A stretch of DNA of 64,000 nt from assembly GCF_036226445.1 (NCBI RefSeq), contig NZ_CP108474.1:248001-312000 (forward strand). Reading direction: 5' to 3'. Both the position numbers and the translations under genes were made by a program. Source of the DNA: Streptomyces sp. NBC_01255 (GTDB lineage Bacteria > Actinomycetota > Actinomycetes > Streptomycetales > Streptomycetaceae). Under the pieces are notes generated by a model that was given only the letters and a program-made list of their open reading frames with translations, was not told where the DNA came from and did not search any database. This document shows, one piece after another, positions 33,987-41,066 of the stretch. The stretch's first letter is position 1. Each line of letters opens with the position of its first letter.

Positions 33987-34295
33987 TCAGTGGGGCGACT
34001 TGGCCCATTCGAGTGTCACCCGCAGGCTGGCGTTGGCGCTGCCCTGGACGACAAGGGCGGTGAGCTTGCCCGCGTCCAGGCCGAGCTGGCAGCCGAACTC
34101 GACGGTCGCCCGGTCGGGGGCCGCCCGGTCGAGCGCCTCGCCGATCTGCCCGGCGAAGGAGGCGAGCGCCCCGGTGACGGCGGAGAGGTCCGGGAGGCGG
34201 TCGCCGAAGCCTTCGAGCTCGGAGTCGGGGCCGAGCCGCCGCGCTTCCACGAAGAGGGTCGCGTCCCCGACCTCGACCTTGGTGACGTCCGGCAT
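33987..34295 (-). CDS. CU044_2847 family protein (Trypco1 domain)
   Basis: 102-aa soluble protein resembling the CU044_2847 family, also called trypsin-co-occurring domain 1. The motif set is VEVGDATLFVEA at the start, a helix with ALASFAGQIGEALDRAAPDRATVEFGCQLGL, and a final SANASLRVTLEW. These domains commonly flank caspase- or trypsin-like proteases and NTPases in conflict and signalling systems, where they serve as adaptors. No protease or STAND NTPase is adjacent here. ATG 34295 chosen because the conserved region begins there. Confidence 0.75.
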   Translation of the reverse strand: MPDVTKVEVGDATLFVEARRLGPDSELEGFGDRLPDLSAVTGALASFAGQIGEALDRAAPDRATVEFGCQLGLDAGKLTALVVQGSANASLRVTLEWAKSPH

Positions 34296-34448
34296 CGAAG
34301 CTCCCTGGGCGCGGCGGGGCGGGATGTGCGGCAAGCAGGCAGGACGTCAGTATCACCGAGGGGTACGGGACCGAGGGCGTCCGACGGGCGCTCGGCGTGG
34401 CGCGATCCCGTCGGGCCCGATCCCTCGGGGTCCCGTCGCGCACACGGC

Positions 34449-35798
34449 TCAGAGCGCGGGGCGCAGGGCACCCGCGGCCGCGGGTCCGGCGGCGGCCGGA
34501 CCGGCGAGGGCGCTGCCGCGCCGCCACTCCGCCCAGCTCAGGTTCCAGTCCCCGAAGCCGTTGCCGAAGGGGGTCATCGGCTCCCCGTATCCGTTGACGA
34601 CCCGGACGAGGTCGCCCTCGCGGACCGTGCGGAACAACCAGGCGGCGTCCTCGGTGCTCATCCCGGTGCAGCCGTGGCTGACGTTCTCGCTGCCCTGCGC
34701 GTCGACGGACCAGGGCGCGGCGTGCAGGTACTCGCCGCTCCACGTCACCCGGGTGGCCCAGCGGACCTTGAGATCGAAGTAGTCGCGGCTGCCGCGCGCG
34801 ATGCCGATCGAGTCGCCCCGCATGCGGACGAGCGGTTCCTTGCCGAGGACGACCTTGACGCCGCCCCGGGTCCGGTATCCGGCCTTCCCGGTGGTCACGG
34901 GGATCGTGCGGATCGCCCGGCCGTCGCGGAAGACGGTCATCTCCAGGGCGGACACGTCCGTGACGGCCTCGACACGTTCTCCGGTGGTGAGGGTGAGGGG
35001 GCGTGACGGGCCGCCGTAGAGGCCACTGCCGACGCGGAGCGCGTCGAGGGAGCTGTGCACGCGGATGGTGGTGCGGGCGGGCCAGTAGTCGCGGGGCCGG
35101 TAGTGGAGGGTGACGGCGTCGACCCAGTACCAGGAGCCTTCGACCCTGGGTTCGCTGCGGACCTGGAGGGCGCGCTCGACGACACGGCGGGCGGCGGGGT
35201 GCTCCGCCGGCACGGGGCGGCTGAGCTCGGCGGTGATCGGCTGGCCGACGCCGTACGTCCCGCCGCTCTCGGGACCGAACGTGACGGTGAGCCGCTCTCC
35301 GGCGGGCGCGGCGGCGGTGCGAAACTCCAGCCGGGCGAGGTGACGGTGGGAAGTGTCCCGCCCGGCGCCGGGCCGTTCGACGACGAGGCGGGCGGTGTAG
35401 CGGCCTCCGGCGGGCAGGGCGACGGCGCTCGTCCAGCGGGTGCCGTCCGCGCTCGGCGCTCCGGAGACCCGGCGGCCGCGCCGGTCGGTCACGGTGACGT
35501 CGACGAGCCGGCCACGGGTGCGGAGCAGCAGCGAGACGGGGCCCGTGGCCTGAGCGCCGAGCATGACGGGGTGCCCCGTGAGCGTGCGTCCGCCGCTCAG
35601 GACCACCGTGTGGCGGGGTGCGGAACACAGGCCGCCGCCGGTACCGCAGCCGTCCACCGAGACCACCGTGGTGGAGTCCGGCGCCGCGACCGGGAGCCCG
35701 TCCGGGCCGGGCGGCGACTGGGCCGCCGTGCCGACGAGGACGACTCCGACGGCCAGGGACAGCGCTCCCCACCCCCGTACGTATCTGCGTGACGACAC
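34449..35798 (-). CDS. L,D-transpeptidase
   Basis: 449-aa secreted cell-wall enzyme. The N-terminal membrane anchor or signal (WGALSLAVGVVLVGTAAQ) is followed by an Ig-like region, then the YkuD catalytic domain with HAAPWS and the active-site SHGCTGM (Cys377). Bacterial Ig-like LTVTFGPESGGTYGVGQPI marks the Ldt-associated domain. It forms 3-3 peptidoglycan cross-links. The final 25 residues are Ala/Gly/Pro repeats. GTG 35798 preferred to 35807 because GGAGGG lies 8 bases upstream. Upstream AT-rich leader with A-rich tract. Secure. Confidence 0.92.
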   Translation of the reverse strand: MSSRRYVRGWGALSLAVGVVLVGTAAQSPPGPDGLPVAAPDSTTVVSVDGCGTGGGLCSAPRHTVVLSGGRTLTGHPVMLGAQATGPVSLLLRTRGRLVDVTVTDRRGRRVSGAPSADGTRWTSAVALPAGGRYTARLVVERPGAGRDTSHRHLARLEFRTAAAPAGERLTVTFGPESGGTYGVGQPITAELSRPVPAEHPAARRVVERALQVRSEPRVEGSWYWVDAVTLHYRPRDYWPARTTIRVHSSLDALRVGSGLYGGPSRPLTLTTGERVEAVTDVSALEMTVFRDGRAIRTIPVTTGKAGYRTRGGVKVVLGKEPLVRMRGDSIGIARGSRDYFDLKVRWATRVTWSGEYLHAAPWSVDAQGSENVSHGCTGMSTEDAAWLFRTVREGDLVRVVNGYGEPMTPFGNGFGDWNLSWAEWRRGSALAGPAAAGPAAAGALRPAL

Positions 35799-35875
35799 GT
35801 CGGACACCCTCCCTTTCCGGACCGCGACAGCGCGTCGGCGGGCGTCGCCGACCGCAGCATCAAAACGGATGAAAG

Positions 35876-35887
35876 GAGGAAAAGATG
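35876..35887 (+). other. orphan strong ribosome-binding site with ATG
   Basis: AAAGGAGG (about 35873-35880) followed by AAAAGATG gives the best Shine-Dalgarno context in the area, but the frame it opens runs antisense to the SRPBCC gene and resembles no family. Either a short peptide is made or the match is chance within the A-rich upstream region of the Ldt gene. Confidence 0.35.
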
Positions 35888-35962
35888 ATCAAGGCACCGG
35901 GCGTGGCGGCGGAGTGGGGGAAGGAGACGACTCGAATGGGCCAGCGGCGGCTGGACCGCAGG

Positions 35963-36448
35963 TCAGCGGGGCGGCTCGGGGAGTTCCTCGCCGGTCTCCA
36001 GAAGGGACTTGAGACTGGAGATCAGCGCGGGCCAGCCCTCCCCGATCAGTCCCTGCATGATGCCGTCGGGCTCCAGTGCGCCGTGGGTGACGGTGAGCTT
36101 GACGGTGTCACCCGAGGGCTCGACGTCGAAGGTCACCCGGGACCGGCGCTCCCGGGCCAGGCCGGCGTACACCTCCCGGTCGAGGCCGACGGCCTCCGCC
36201 CACGCCGGGGTGAAGGTGTGCCAGGTGTACGAGAGGAGGCGGCCCGGCTCGGCGGCGAGGACGACCTGCTCGGGGTCGACGGTCCTGCGTCCGTTCTCGT
36301 CCCACACCATCGCGGCGCCGGGGGTCCACTCCGACTCGAAGGCCACGCCCCAGTAGCGGCGGGTGAGCTCCGGGTCGGTGAGCGCCTGCCACAGCTCGTC
36401 GGGAGTGGTCCGGATGTAGGTGGTGTAGACGAACGTGTCGCTGCCCAT
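35963..36448 (-). CDS. SRPBCC (AHSA1-like) domain protein
   Basis: 161-aa START/AHSA1-type ligand-binding fold. Landmarks: TTYIRTTPDELWQALTDPELTRRYWG, VWDENGRRTVDPEQVVLAAEPGRLLSYTWH, RVTFDVEPSGDTVKLTVTH and the final helix GWPALISSLKSLLETGE. Such proteins bind hydrophobic molecules in the cytoplasm. ATG 36448 is chosen because the family begins MGSDTFVYTTYI; an upstream frame adds non-conserved residues. It is divergent from padR; AHSA1/PadR pairs are common and the operator at 36565-36596 may control both. Confidence 0.88.
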   Translation of the reverse strand: MGSDTFVYTTYIRTTPDELWQALTDPELTRRYWGVAFESEWTPGAAMVWDENGRRTVDPEQVVLAAEPGRLLSYTWHTFTPAWAEAVGLDREVYAGLARERRSRVTFDVEPSGDTVKLTVTHGALEPDGIMQGLIGEGWPALISSLKSLLETGEELPEPPR

Positions 36449-36564
36449 CGCACTGCCCCTCGGATCTGCGCCCCCACGGCCTTCTCCCTCCACCCTAGGC
36501 AGGCGCGGGATCGACGTGCCAGCGAAGAGCGGCCTCCTGCGCTCCGGTCGGCAGGTCCTGCGGC

Positions 36565-36596
36565 CGTTGAATAGGTGCGGAGGAAACTATTCAACG
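36565..36596. promoter_or_regulatory. PadR-type inverted repeat operator
   Basis: CGTTGAATAG (36565-36574) and CTATTCAACG (36587-36596) are perfect 10-bp arms separated by 12 bases. The site lies between the divergent SRPBCC and padR genes, just upstream of and partly over the padR promoter. Confidence 0.8.
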
Positions 36597-36602
36597 TGCT
36601 GC

Positions 36603-36608
36603 TAGTTT
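36603..36608 (+). promoter_or_regulatory. -10 box, leaderless padR
   Basis: TAGTTT (36603-36608) ends six bases before ATG 36615. The preceding -35 region falls inside the PadR inverted repeat, so binding would silence padR. Confidence 0.55.
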
Positions 36609-36614
36609 GTCCGG

Positions 36615-37199
36615 ATGTCCCTCAAGCACGCCGTCCTCGCAGCTCTCCTGGAGGGCGAGGCCTCCGGATACGACCTGGCCAAGATCTTCGACGTGTCCGT
36701 CGCCAACTTCTGGGCCGCCACCCCGCAGCAGCTCTACCGCGAGCTGGAGCGGCTCGCCGAGGCCGGACTCATCACGGCCCGCGTGGTGGAGCAGGAACGG
36801 CGACCGAACAAGCGGATGTTCAGTCTCACGGAGTCGGGACGACAAGACCTGTACGCCTACACGTCGGCGCCTCCGCGTCCGAGCGCCATCCGTGACGAGC
36901 TGATGGTCCAGGTGCAGGCCTGCGACGAGGGCGACACGGGAGCGGTCCGGGAGTTCGTGGCGCGGCGGATGGAGACGGCCCGGACCAAGCTGGCCCGCTA
37001 CGACCGGCTGCGGGAGCGGATGCTCGACGGGCGGGACGAGGAGACGTATCTCCGCGAGGCGGAGCGGGTCGGGCCGTATCTCACGCTGATGCGCGGCCGA
37101 TTCCTGGAGGAGGAGAACCTGCGCTGGGGGGAGCGCGCCCTCGCCGTGCTCGACGGGCGTGCCGCGGCGCACGGTGGCGTGCCGGAACCCGCCCGCTGA
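36615..37199 (+). CDS. PadR-family transcriptional regulator
   Basis: 194-aa regulator. The winged helix is complete: MSLKHAVLAALLEGEASGYDLAKIF, the recognition region FWAATPQQLYRELERLAEAGLI, and the wing RPNKRMFSLTESGRQDL. The C-terminal dimer domain (Vir_C-like) spans residues 95-170. PadR proteins usually repress their own gene and a neighbour in response to phenolics or drugs. The perfect palindrome immediately upstream supports autoregulation, and the divergent SRPBCC gene is the best target. Confidence 0.92.
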   Translation: MSLKHAVLAALLEGEASGYDLAKIFDVSVANFWAATPQQLYRELERLAEAGLITARVVEQERRPNKRMFSLTESGRQDLYAYTSAPPRPSAIRDELMVQVQACDEGDTGAVREFVARRMETARTKLARYDRLRERMLDGRDEETYLREAERVGPYLTLMRGRFLEEENLRWGERALAVLDGRAAAHGGVPEPAR

Positions 37200-37304
37200 G
37201 CCGCTCCCTCCGGGGGTTTCCGGATCCCCTACTCTGCGGTAACGTCACCGGCCGGCCACCGGAGGCGCCGGGGCCGCGTACGGACGGATCGGGGACGGAC
37301 CTCC

Positions 37305-37754
37305 ATGAACGTCGGTGACTTTGTCGAGGACTTCACCCTTCCGGATGAAACCGGCACCCCGCGCTCCCTCACGGAGCTGCTGTCCGAGGGGCCGGTCGTC
37401 CTCTTCTTCTACCCCGCGGCGCTGACCCCCGGCTGCACGGCCGAGGCGTGCCACTTCCGCGATCTCGCGGCCGAGTTCCGGGCCGCCGGGGCCCTGCCTG
37501 TGGGCATCAGCACCGACGCGGTGGAACGGCAGCTGGAATTCGCGGAGCGGCACTCCCTCGGCTATCCGCTGCTGTCGGATCCGGACGGGACCGTGCGGGA
37601 TCGGTTCGGCGTGAAGCGCGGCTTCTCGCTCGCGCCGACCAAGCGGATCACGTTCGTCATCGGCCAGGACCGGCGCGTGCGGGAAGTCGTGCGCAGCGAA
37701 CTCCGCATGAGCGCGCACGCGGACCGGGCACTGGCGGCTCTGCGGCGCGGCTGA
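37305..37754 (+). CDS. peroxiredoxin, AhpC/BCP type
   Basis: 149-aa thiol peroxidase reducing hydrogen peroxide and alkyl hydroperoxides. Peroxidatic Cys44 and resolving Cys49 appear in YPAALTPGCTAEACHFRD, the BCP signature. Later segments YPLLSDPDGTVRDRFGV and RITFVIGQDRRVREVV fit the thioredoxin fold. Cytoplasmic. TAACGT occurs about 65 bases upstream as a possible promoter. It stands alone, convergent with the SHOCT gene. Secure. Confidence 0.95.
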   Translation: MNVGDFVEDFTLPDETGTPRSLTELLSEGPVVLFFYPAALTPGCTAEACHFRDLAAEFRAAGALPVGISTDAVERQLEFAERHSLGYPLLSDPDGTVRDRFGVKRGFSLAPTKRITFVIGQDRRVREVVRSELRMSAHADRALAALRRG

Positions 37755-37770
37755 CGCCGGCCGCCCCTGA

Positions 37771-38136
37771 TCAGACGCCGAGGAGTTTCGCCTTGGCGGC
37801 CGCGAACTCCTCGGGGGTGAGCAGGCCTTGCTGAGCGAGTTCACCGAGCCGCGTCAGCTGATCGGTCACCGTGGGCGCCGCCCCGGAGGCCGGCGCTCCG
37901 GCGGGCGGCAGGGGGCTCGGCGCGGGTACGGGTGCGGGGGCGACGGTCTGCGGCTGTTGCTGTTGCTGCGCCTGGAGGTCGGCGATGGCCTCCTCCTGGT
38001 CCTGTTCGCGGCGCGCGGAGCGGGCTGAGCTGCGGCCCGCGGCGTAGGCCGCGCCGCCCACGAGGGCGCCGCGCAGCAGGGGTGCTCCGCGGGGCCGGAC
38101 GACCGGACGGAGCAGGGGACGGCGTCGCATGAACAT
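37771..38136 (-). CDS. SHOCT-domain protein with Gln/Pro linker
   Basis: 121-aa protein. An N-terminal basic segment (RRRPLLRPVVRPRG) leads to a Gly/Ala-rich helix (ALVGGAAYAAGRSS). A low-complexity QQQQ/Pro-Ala linker follows, and the C-terminus is a SHOCT helix pair: QLTRLGELAQQGLLTPEEFAAAKAKLLG. SHOCT domains often sit at the end of membrane or secreted proteins and mediate oligomerisation. ATG 38136 follows GGAAGGAG. It is 3 bases downstream of DUF6325, so cotranscribed. Confidence 0.85.
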   Translation of the reverse strand: MFMRRRPLLRPVVRPRGAPLLRGALVGGAAYAAGRSSARSARREQDQEEAIADLQAQQQQQPQTVAPAPVPAPSPLPPAGAPASGAAPTVTDQLTRLGELAQQGLLTPEEFAAAKAKLLGV

Positions 38137-38139
38137 CGG

Positions 38140-38565
38140 TCAGCTCCTTCCGGCCGCGGCGAGCGCGGCCTCGCGCGCCTGTTCGACGTGGTCGGGCGGG
38201 ATCCGCACGGTCCCGGAGATCCGGCCGTCGGCCTCGCGGATCGCCTCCGCCGCGCGCTCGGCCCAGACGTGTTCGACGAGCAGCATCAGCGCGCAGGAGC
38301 CCGGTTCGAGGGTCTCGGCCGCCTCGGCCGCGTCCTCGGGGCCGAGCAGGTTCGCCTCGGGCCCGATCTCGGCGGTGGCCTCGTCGTACTCCTCGTACTC
38401 GACGAGTTCGGAGGTGGACACCTCCCCCGTGACGGACTTGACGACGACGAGCGAGTCGATGAGCCGTACCTGCCCCGCCTTGCGCAGTTCCGCGACGGCC
38501 GTCACCGCCGCCACCTTCAACCGCTCTCCAGGGAAGGCGAGTACGACACACTCCATCGGCCCCAT
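38140..38565 (-). CDS. DUF6325 family protein
   Basis: 141-aa soluble protein. It opens with MGPMECVVLAFPG and alternates helices and strands (ELRKAGQVRLIDSLVVVKS, CALMLLVEHVWAERAAEAIREADG), characteristic of DUF6325, related to DUF1269-like membrane-associated proteins. ATG 38565 is chosen over longer frames. The gene is immediately upstream of the SHOCT protein, a frequent pairing in Streptomyces. Function is not known; a stress-related role is often assumed. Confidence 0.82.
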   Translation of the reverse strand: MGPMECVVLAFPGERLKVAAVTAVAELRKAGQVRLIDSLVVVKSVTGEVSTSELVEYEEYDEATAEIGPEANLLGPEDAAEAAETLEPGSCALMLLVEHVWAERAAEAIREADGRISGTVRIPPDHVEQAREAALAAAGRS

Positions 38566-38725
38566 GACGCTCCGTTCCTCGTGCGGTCCTCGGCAGCCAC
38601 CATCCGAACACGGCGGGGGGCGGGCCGCACGCCGGGCCGCCACGACATGCGGGGGCGCGACGCCTGCACGAGACTCACTCGTACGCCAGGCCTCCCCGGC
38701 CCGGGCGGGAACGGAGTGTGCAGGA

Positions 38726-39124
38726 ATGGACGACTACCCCCTCCTCAACGTCTTCTGGACCATGCTGTGGTTCTTCCTCTGGATCATGTGGCTCTTCCTG
38801 CTCTTCAAGGTCATCACCGACATCTTCCGCGACCACGACCTCGGCGGCTGGGGCAAGGCCGGCTGGCTGATCTTCTGCATCCTGCTCCCCTATCTCGGCG
38901 TGCTGGTGTACGTCATCGCCCGCGGCAAGAGCATGGGGCAGCGTGACATCAAGCAGGCCAAGGCCTCCGAGGCCGCGTTCCAGGACTACATCCGCAAGAC
39001 GGCGGGGACGGGGCCGTCCACCGGCGGTTCCACCGCCGAACTGGCGCGGCTCGCGGACCTGAAGGAGAAGGGCGCCATCACGGACGAGGAGTTCGAGAAG
39101 GCCAAGGCCAAGGTTCTGGCCTGA
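38726..39124 (+). CDS. membrane SHOCT-domain protein (PLDc_N-like)
   Basis: 132-aa membrane protein. Two transmembrane helices lie in residues 5-65 (VFWTMLWFFLWIMWLFLLFKVITDIF and AGWLIFCILLPYLGVLVYVIA), forming the phospholipase-D-nuclease N-terminal type segment. A C-terminal SHOCT pair ends the protein (ARLADLKEKGAITDEEFEKAKAKVLA). No catalytic residues are present, so it is probably structural or regulatory. ATG 38726 with a GGAGTG element upstream. It is divergent from the DUF6325-SHOCT pair, so three related small envelope-stress-type genes cluster here. A terminator follows. Confidence 0.88.
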   Translation: MDDYPLLNVFWTMLWFFLWIMWLFLLFKVITDIFRDHDLGGWGKAGWLIFCILLPYLGVLVYVIARGKSMGQRDIKQAKASEAAFQDYIRKTAGTGPSTGGSTAELARLADLKEKGAITDEEFEKAKAKVLA

Positions 39125-39149
39125 GGGCAGGAGAAGACTGGGCAGGGCA

Positions 39150-39182
39150 GGCGGTGTGCGGGCCACGGGTTCGCACACCGCC
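39150..39182 (+). terminator. terminator after the SHOCT membrane gene
   Basis: GGCGGTGTGCG (39150-39160) and CGCACACCGCC (39172-39182) form a perfect 11-bp stem with an 11-base loop, directly followed by CCTTAAT. It insulates nsrR from the upstream gene. Confidence 0.8.
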
Positions 39183-39184
39183 CC

Positions 39185-39211
39185 TTAATGCGTAAGGAAG
39201 ATACCGCTTTG
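39185..39211 (+). promoter_or_regulatory. NsrR operator upstream of nsrR
   Basis: The segment starting TTAATGCGTAAGGAAGATAC shares TTAAT-x-CG-x-A, an A, TACC and a T at matching spacing with the site before hmp. It overlaps the promoter, whose -10 box TAGGGT (39213-39218) ends six bases before GTG 39225. Confidence 0.65.
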
Positions 39212-39224
39212 ATAGGGTCGGATC

Positions 39225-39668
39225 GTGAGGCTGACAAAGTTCACCGACCTGGCGCTCCGTGCCGTGATGCGTCTGGCGGTCATCCCGCAGGACGAGTCCG
39301 TCACCACGCGGGAGGTGGCGGAGTCGATGGACGTGCCCTACGCCCACATGGCGAAGGTCGTCACACGGCTCCAGCATCTCGGCGTGATCGAGGCGCGGCG
39401 CGGCCGCGGAGGCGGCCTGGCCCTGACGGAGCTGGGCAGGCGTTCCTCGGTGGGCTGGCTGACCCGCACCCTGGAGGGTGAGGAGGAGGTCGTCGGCTGC
39501 GAGGGTGATCCTCCGTGCCCCCTGCGTACGGCGTGCCGGCTACGGGGTGCGCTGCGCGAGGCGCAGGAGGCGTTCTACCGGGTGCTCGACCCGCTGACCG
39601 TGGCGGAGCTCGTCGCCTCGCCGACGGGCCCACTGCTCCTCTCGCTCACTCCACGCCCCTCCCCCTGA
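39225..39668 (+). CDS. nsrR: Rrf2-family nitric-oxide sensor NsrR
   Basis: 147-aa iron-sulfur repressor. The helix-turn-helix is VTTREVAESMDVPYAHMAKVVTRLQ. The [4Fe-4S] ligands are the three Cys at 92, 98 and 104 (GCEGDPPCPLRTACR) plus the probable Asp8 ligand (KFTDLA), matching Streptomyces NsrR. Nitric oxide destroys the cluster and lifts repression. GTG 39225 with TAGGGT six bases before, leaderless. hmp follows and both genes have the same operator type, so a self-regulating NO-detoxification module is strongly indicated. Confidence 0.95.
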   Translation: MRLTKFTDLALRAVMRLAVIPQDESVTTREVAESMDVPYAHMAKVVTRLQHLGVIEARRGRGGGLALTELGRRSSVGWLTRTLEGEEEVVGCEGDPPCPLRTACRLRGALREAQEAFYRVLDPLTVAELVASPTGPLLLSLTPRPSP

Positions 39669-39703
39669 ACCGTGCCGGCTCCTCCTCGGCGCACGCACAC
39701 CTT

Positions 39704-39730
39704 TTAATACGCAGATCATCTACCAGATCG
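39704..39730 (+). promoter_or_regulatory. NsrR operator upstream of hmp
   Basis: The segment starting TTAATACGCAGATCATCTAC aligns base for base with the site before nsrR at TTAAT, CG, the central A and TACC. It ends 8 bases before the hmp ATG. Confidence 0.7.
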
Positions 39731-39738
39731 AGAGCCCC

Positions 39739-40929
39739 ATGCTGTCCGCGCAGGCCGCCCCGGTCATCCGTGCCACTCTGCCCGCCGTCGGCGGCGCGCT
39801 CGACGAGATCACCGAGCGCTTCTACGCGCGGCTCTTCGCCGCCCATCCCGAGCTGCTCCGCGATCTGTTCAACCGCGGGAACCAGGCCAACGGCGATCAG
39901 CGGAAGGCGCTGGCGGGATCCATAGCCGCCTTCGCGGTCGCCCTGCTCGACCACCCGGGCAGCCGCCCGGATCTCATGCTCTCCCGCATCGCGCACAAGC
40001 ACGCGTCGCTCGGCGTCACCGCCGAGCAGTACAAGACGGTGCACGAGCACCTCTTCGCCGCGATCGTCGAGGTCCTCGGCGACGCGGTCACCCCCGAGGT
40101 CGCCGCGGCCTGGGACGAGGTGTACTGGCTGATGGCCAACGCGCTCATTGCCGTGGAGGCCCGGCTCTATCAGGAGACCGGCGTCCCCGAGGGCGAGGTC
40201 TGGCGGCCGATGGAGATCGCCGAGCGCCGCGAGGAGACGTCCGACACCGTGTCCTTCGTCCTGCGGCACGCCGACGGGACCCCGACGGCCCCGTTCCGCC
40301 CGGGTCAGTACGTGAGCGTCCAGGTCACACTGCCCGACGGCGCCCGGCAGATCCGCCAGTACAGCCTCTCCGCCGCTCCCGGGCACCCGCAGTGGCGGAT
40401 CACGGTGAAGCGGGTCGACGGCGACCCGGCGGGCGAGGTCTCCACCTGGCTGCACGCCCACGCCCGTGCGGGCGACACCGTGGAGGTGTCGGCACCCTTC
40501 GGCGATCTGGTCCTGCCCGAGGGCGACGGGCCGCTGCTGCTCGCTTCCGCCGGCATCGGCAGCACCCCGATGCTGGCGATGCTCGACCACCTCGCGGCCA
40601 CCGGATCGACCCGCCCGGTCGCGGTCGCGCACGCGGACCGCTCCCCCGCGTCCCACGCACACGCCGCCGAGCTGCACCGTCTCGTGGAGGCGCTGCCGCA
40701 GGCGACCCTGCACCTCTGGTACGAGGAGCCGGGCGAGGACTCCGTCGCGTTGCGGGGTCGCGCCGACGTCACCGCGCTCGATCTCCCCGAGGGCACGACG
40801 GCGTACCTCTGCGGGCCGCTGCCGTTCCTCCGCACGGTGCGCGGCGATCTCCTCACCCGTGGGACGGCCGCGGCCGACATCCACTACGAGGTCTTCGGCC
40901 CGGACCTGTGGCTCGGCGCCGAGAGCTGA
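39739..40929 (+). CDS. hmpA: flavohemoglobin nitric-oxide dioxygenase
   Basis: 396-aa enzyme converting NO and O2 to nitrate. The globin domain (residues 1-140) has distal Tyr29 (RFYARLF), Gln54 (GDQRKALA) and proximal His88 (IAHKHASL). The FAD/NAD reductase module carries RQYSLSAAPGH (FAD) and SAGIGSTPMLAML (NAD), and ends in CGPLPFLRTVRG. Directly behind nsrR with its own NsrR site, so it is derepressed by NO. ATG 39739; no strong ribosome site, a GAGAG lies about 5 bases upstream. Secure. Confidence 0.95.
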   Translation: MLSAQAAPVIRATLPAVGGALDEITERFYARLFAAHPELLRDLFNRGNQANGDQRKALAGSIAAFAVALLDHPGSRPDLMLSRIAHKHASLGVTAEQYKTVHEHLFAAIVEVLGDAVTPEVAAAWDEVYWLMANALIAVEARLYQETGVPEGEVWRPMEIAERREETSDTVSFVLRHADGTPTAPFRPGQYVSVQVTLPDGARQIRQYSLSAAPGHPQWRITVKRVDGDPAGEVSTWLHAHARAGDTVEVSAPFGDLVLPEGDGPLLLASAGIGSTPMLAMLDHLAATGSTRPVAVAHADRSPASHAHAAELHRLVEALPQATLHLWYEEPGEDSVALRGRADVTALDLPEGTTAYLCGPLPFLRTVRGDLLTRGTAAADIHYEVFGPDLWLGAES

Positions 40930-41066
40930 CACCCCTCCCTGAAGGCCGCACCGGCCACCGCCACCTTCGATAACCAAGCAGCATGGCATTCACGCTGCGG
41001 ATCCTGCATAGTGAGGGCCCGTATCGGCCTCGCAATCAGCGGGTACGGAGTGAATGGACGGAAGCG

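Noticed and set aside
31843..35772. A 1309-codon open frame on the minus strand
   Set aside because: Composition is typical of a shadow frame (Arg, Pro, Gly, Gln only). It crosses four well supported genes on both strands.
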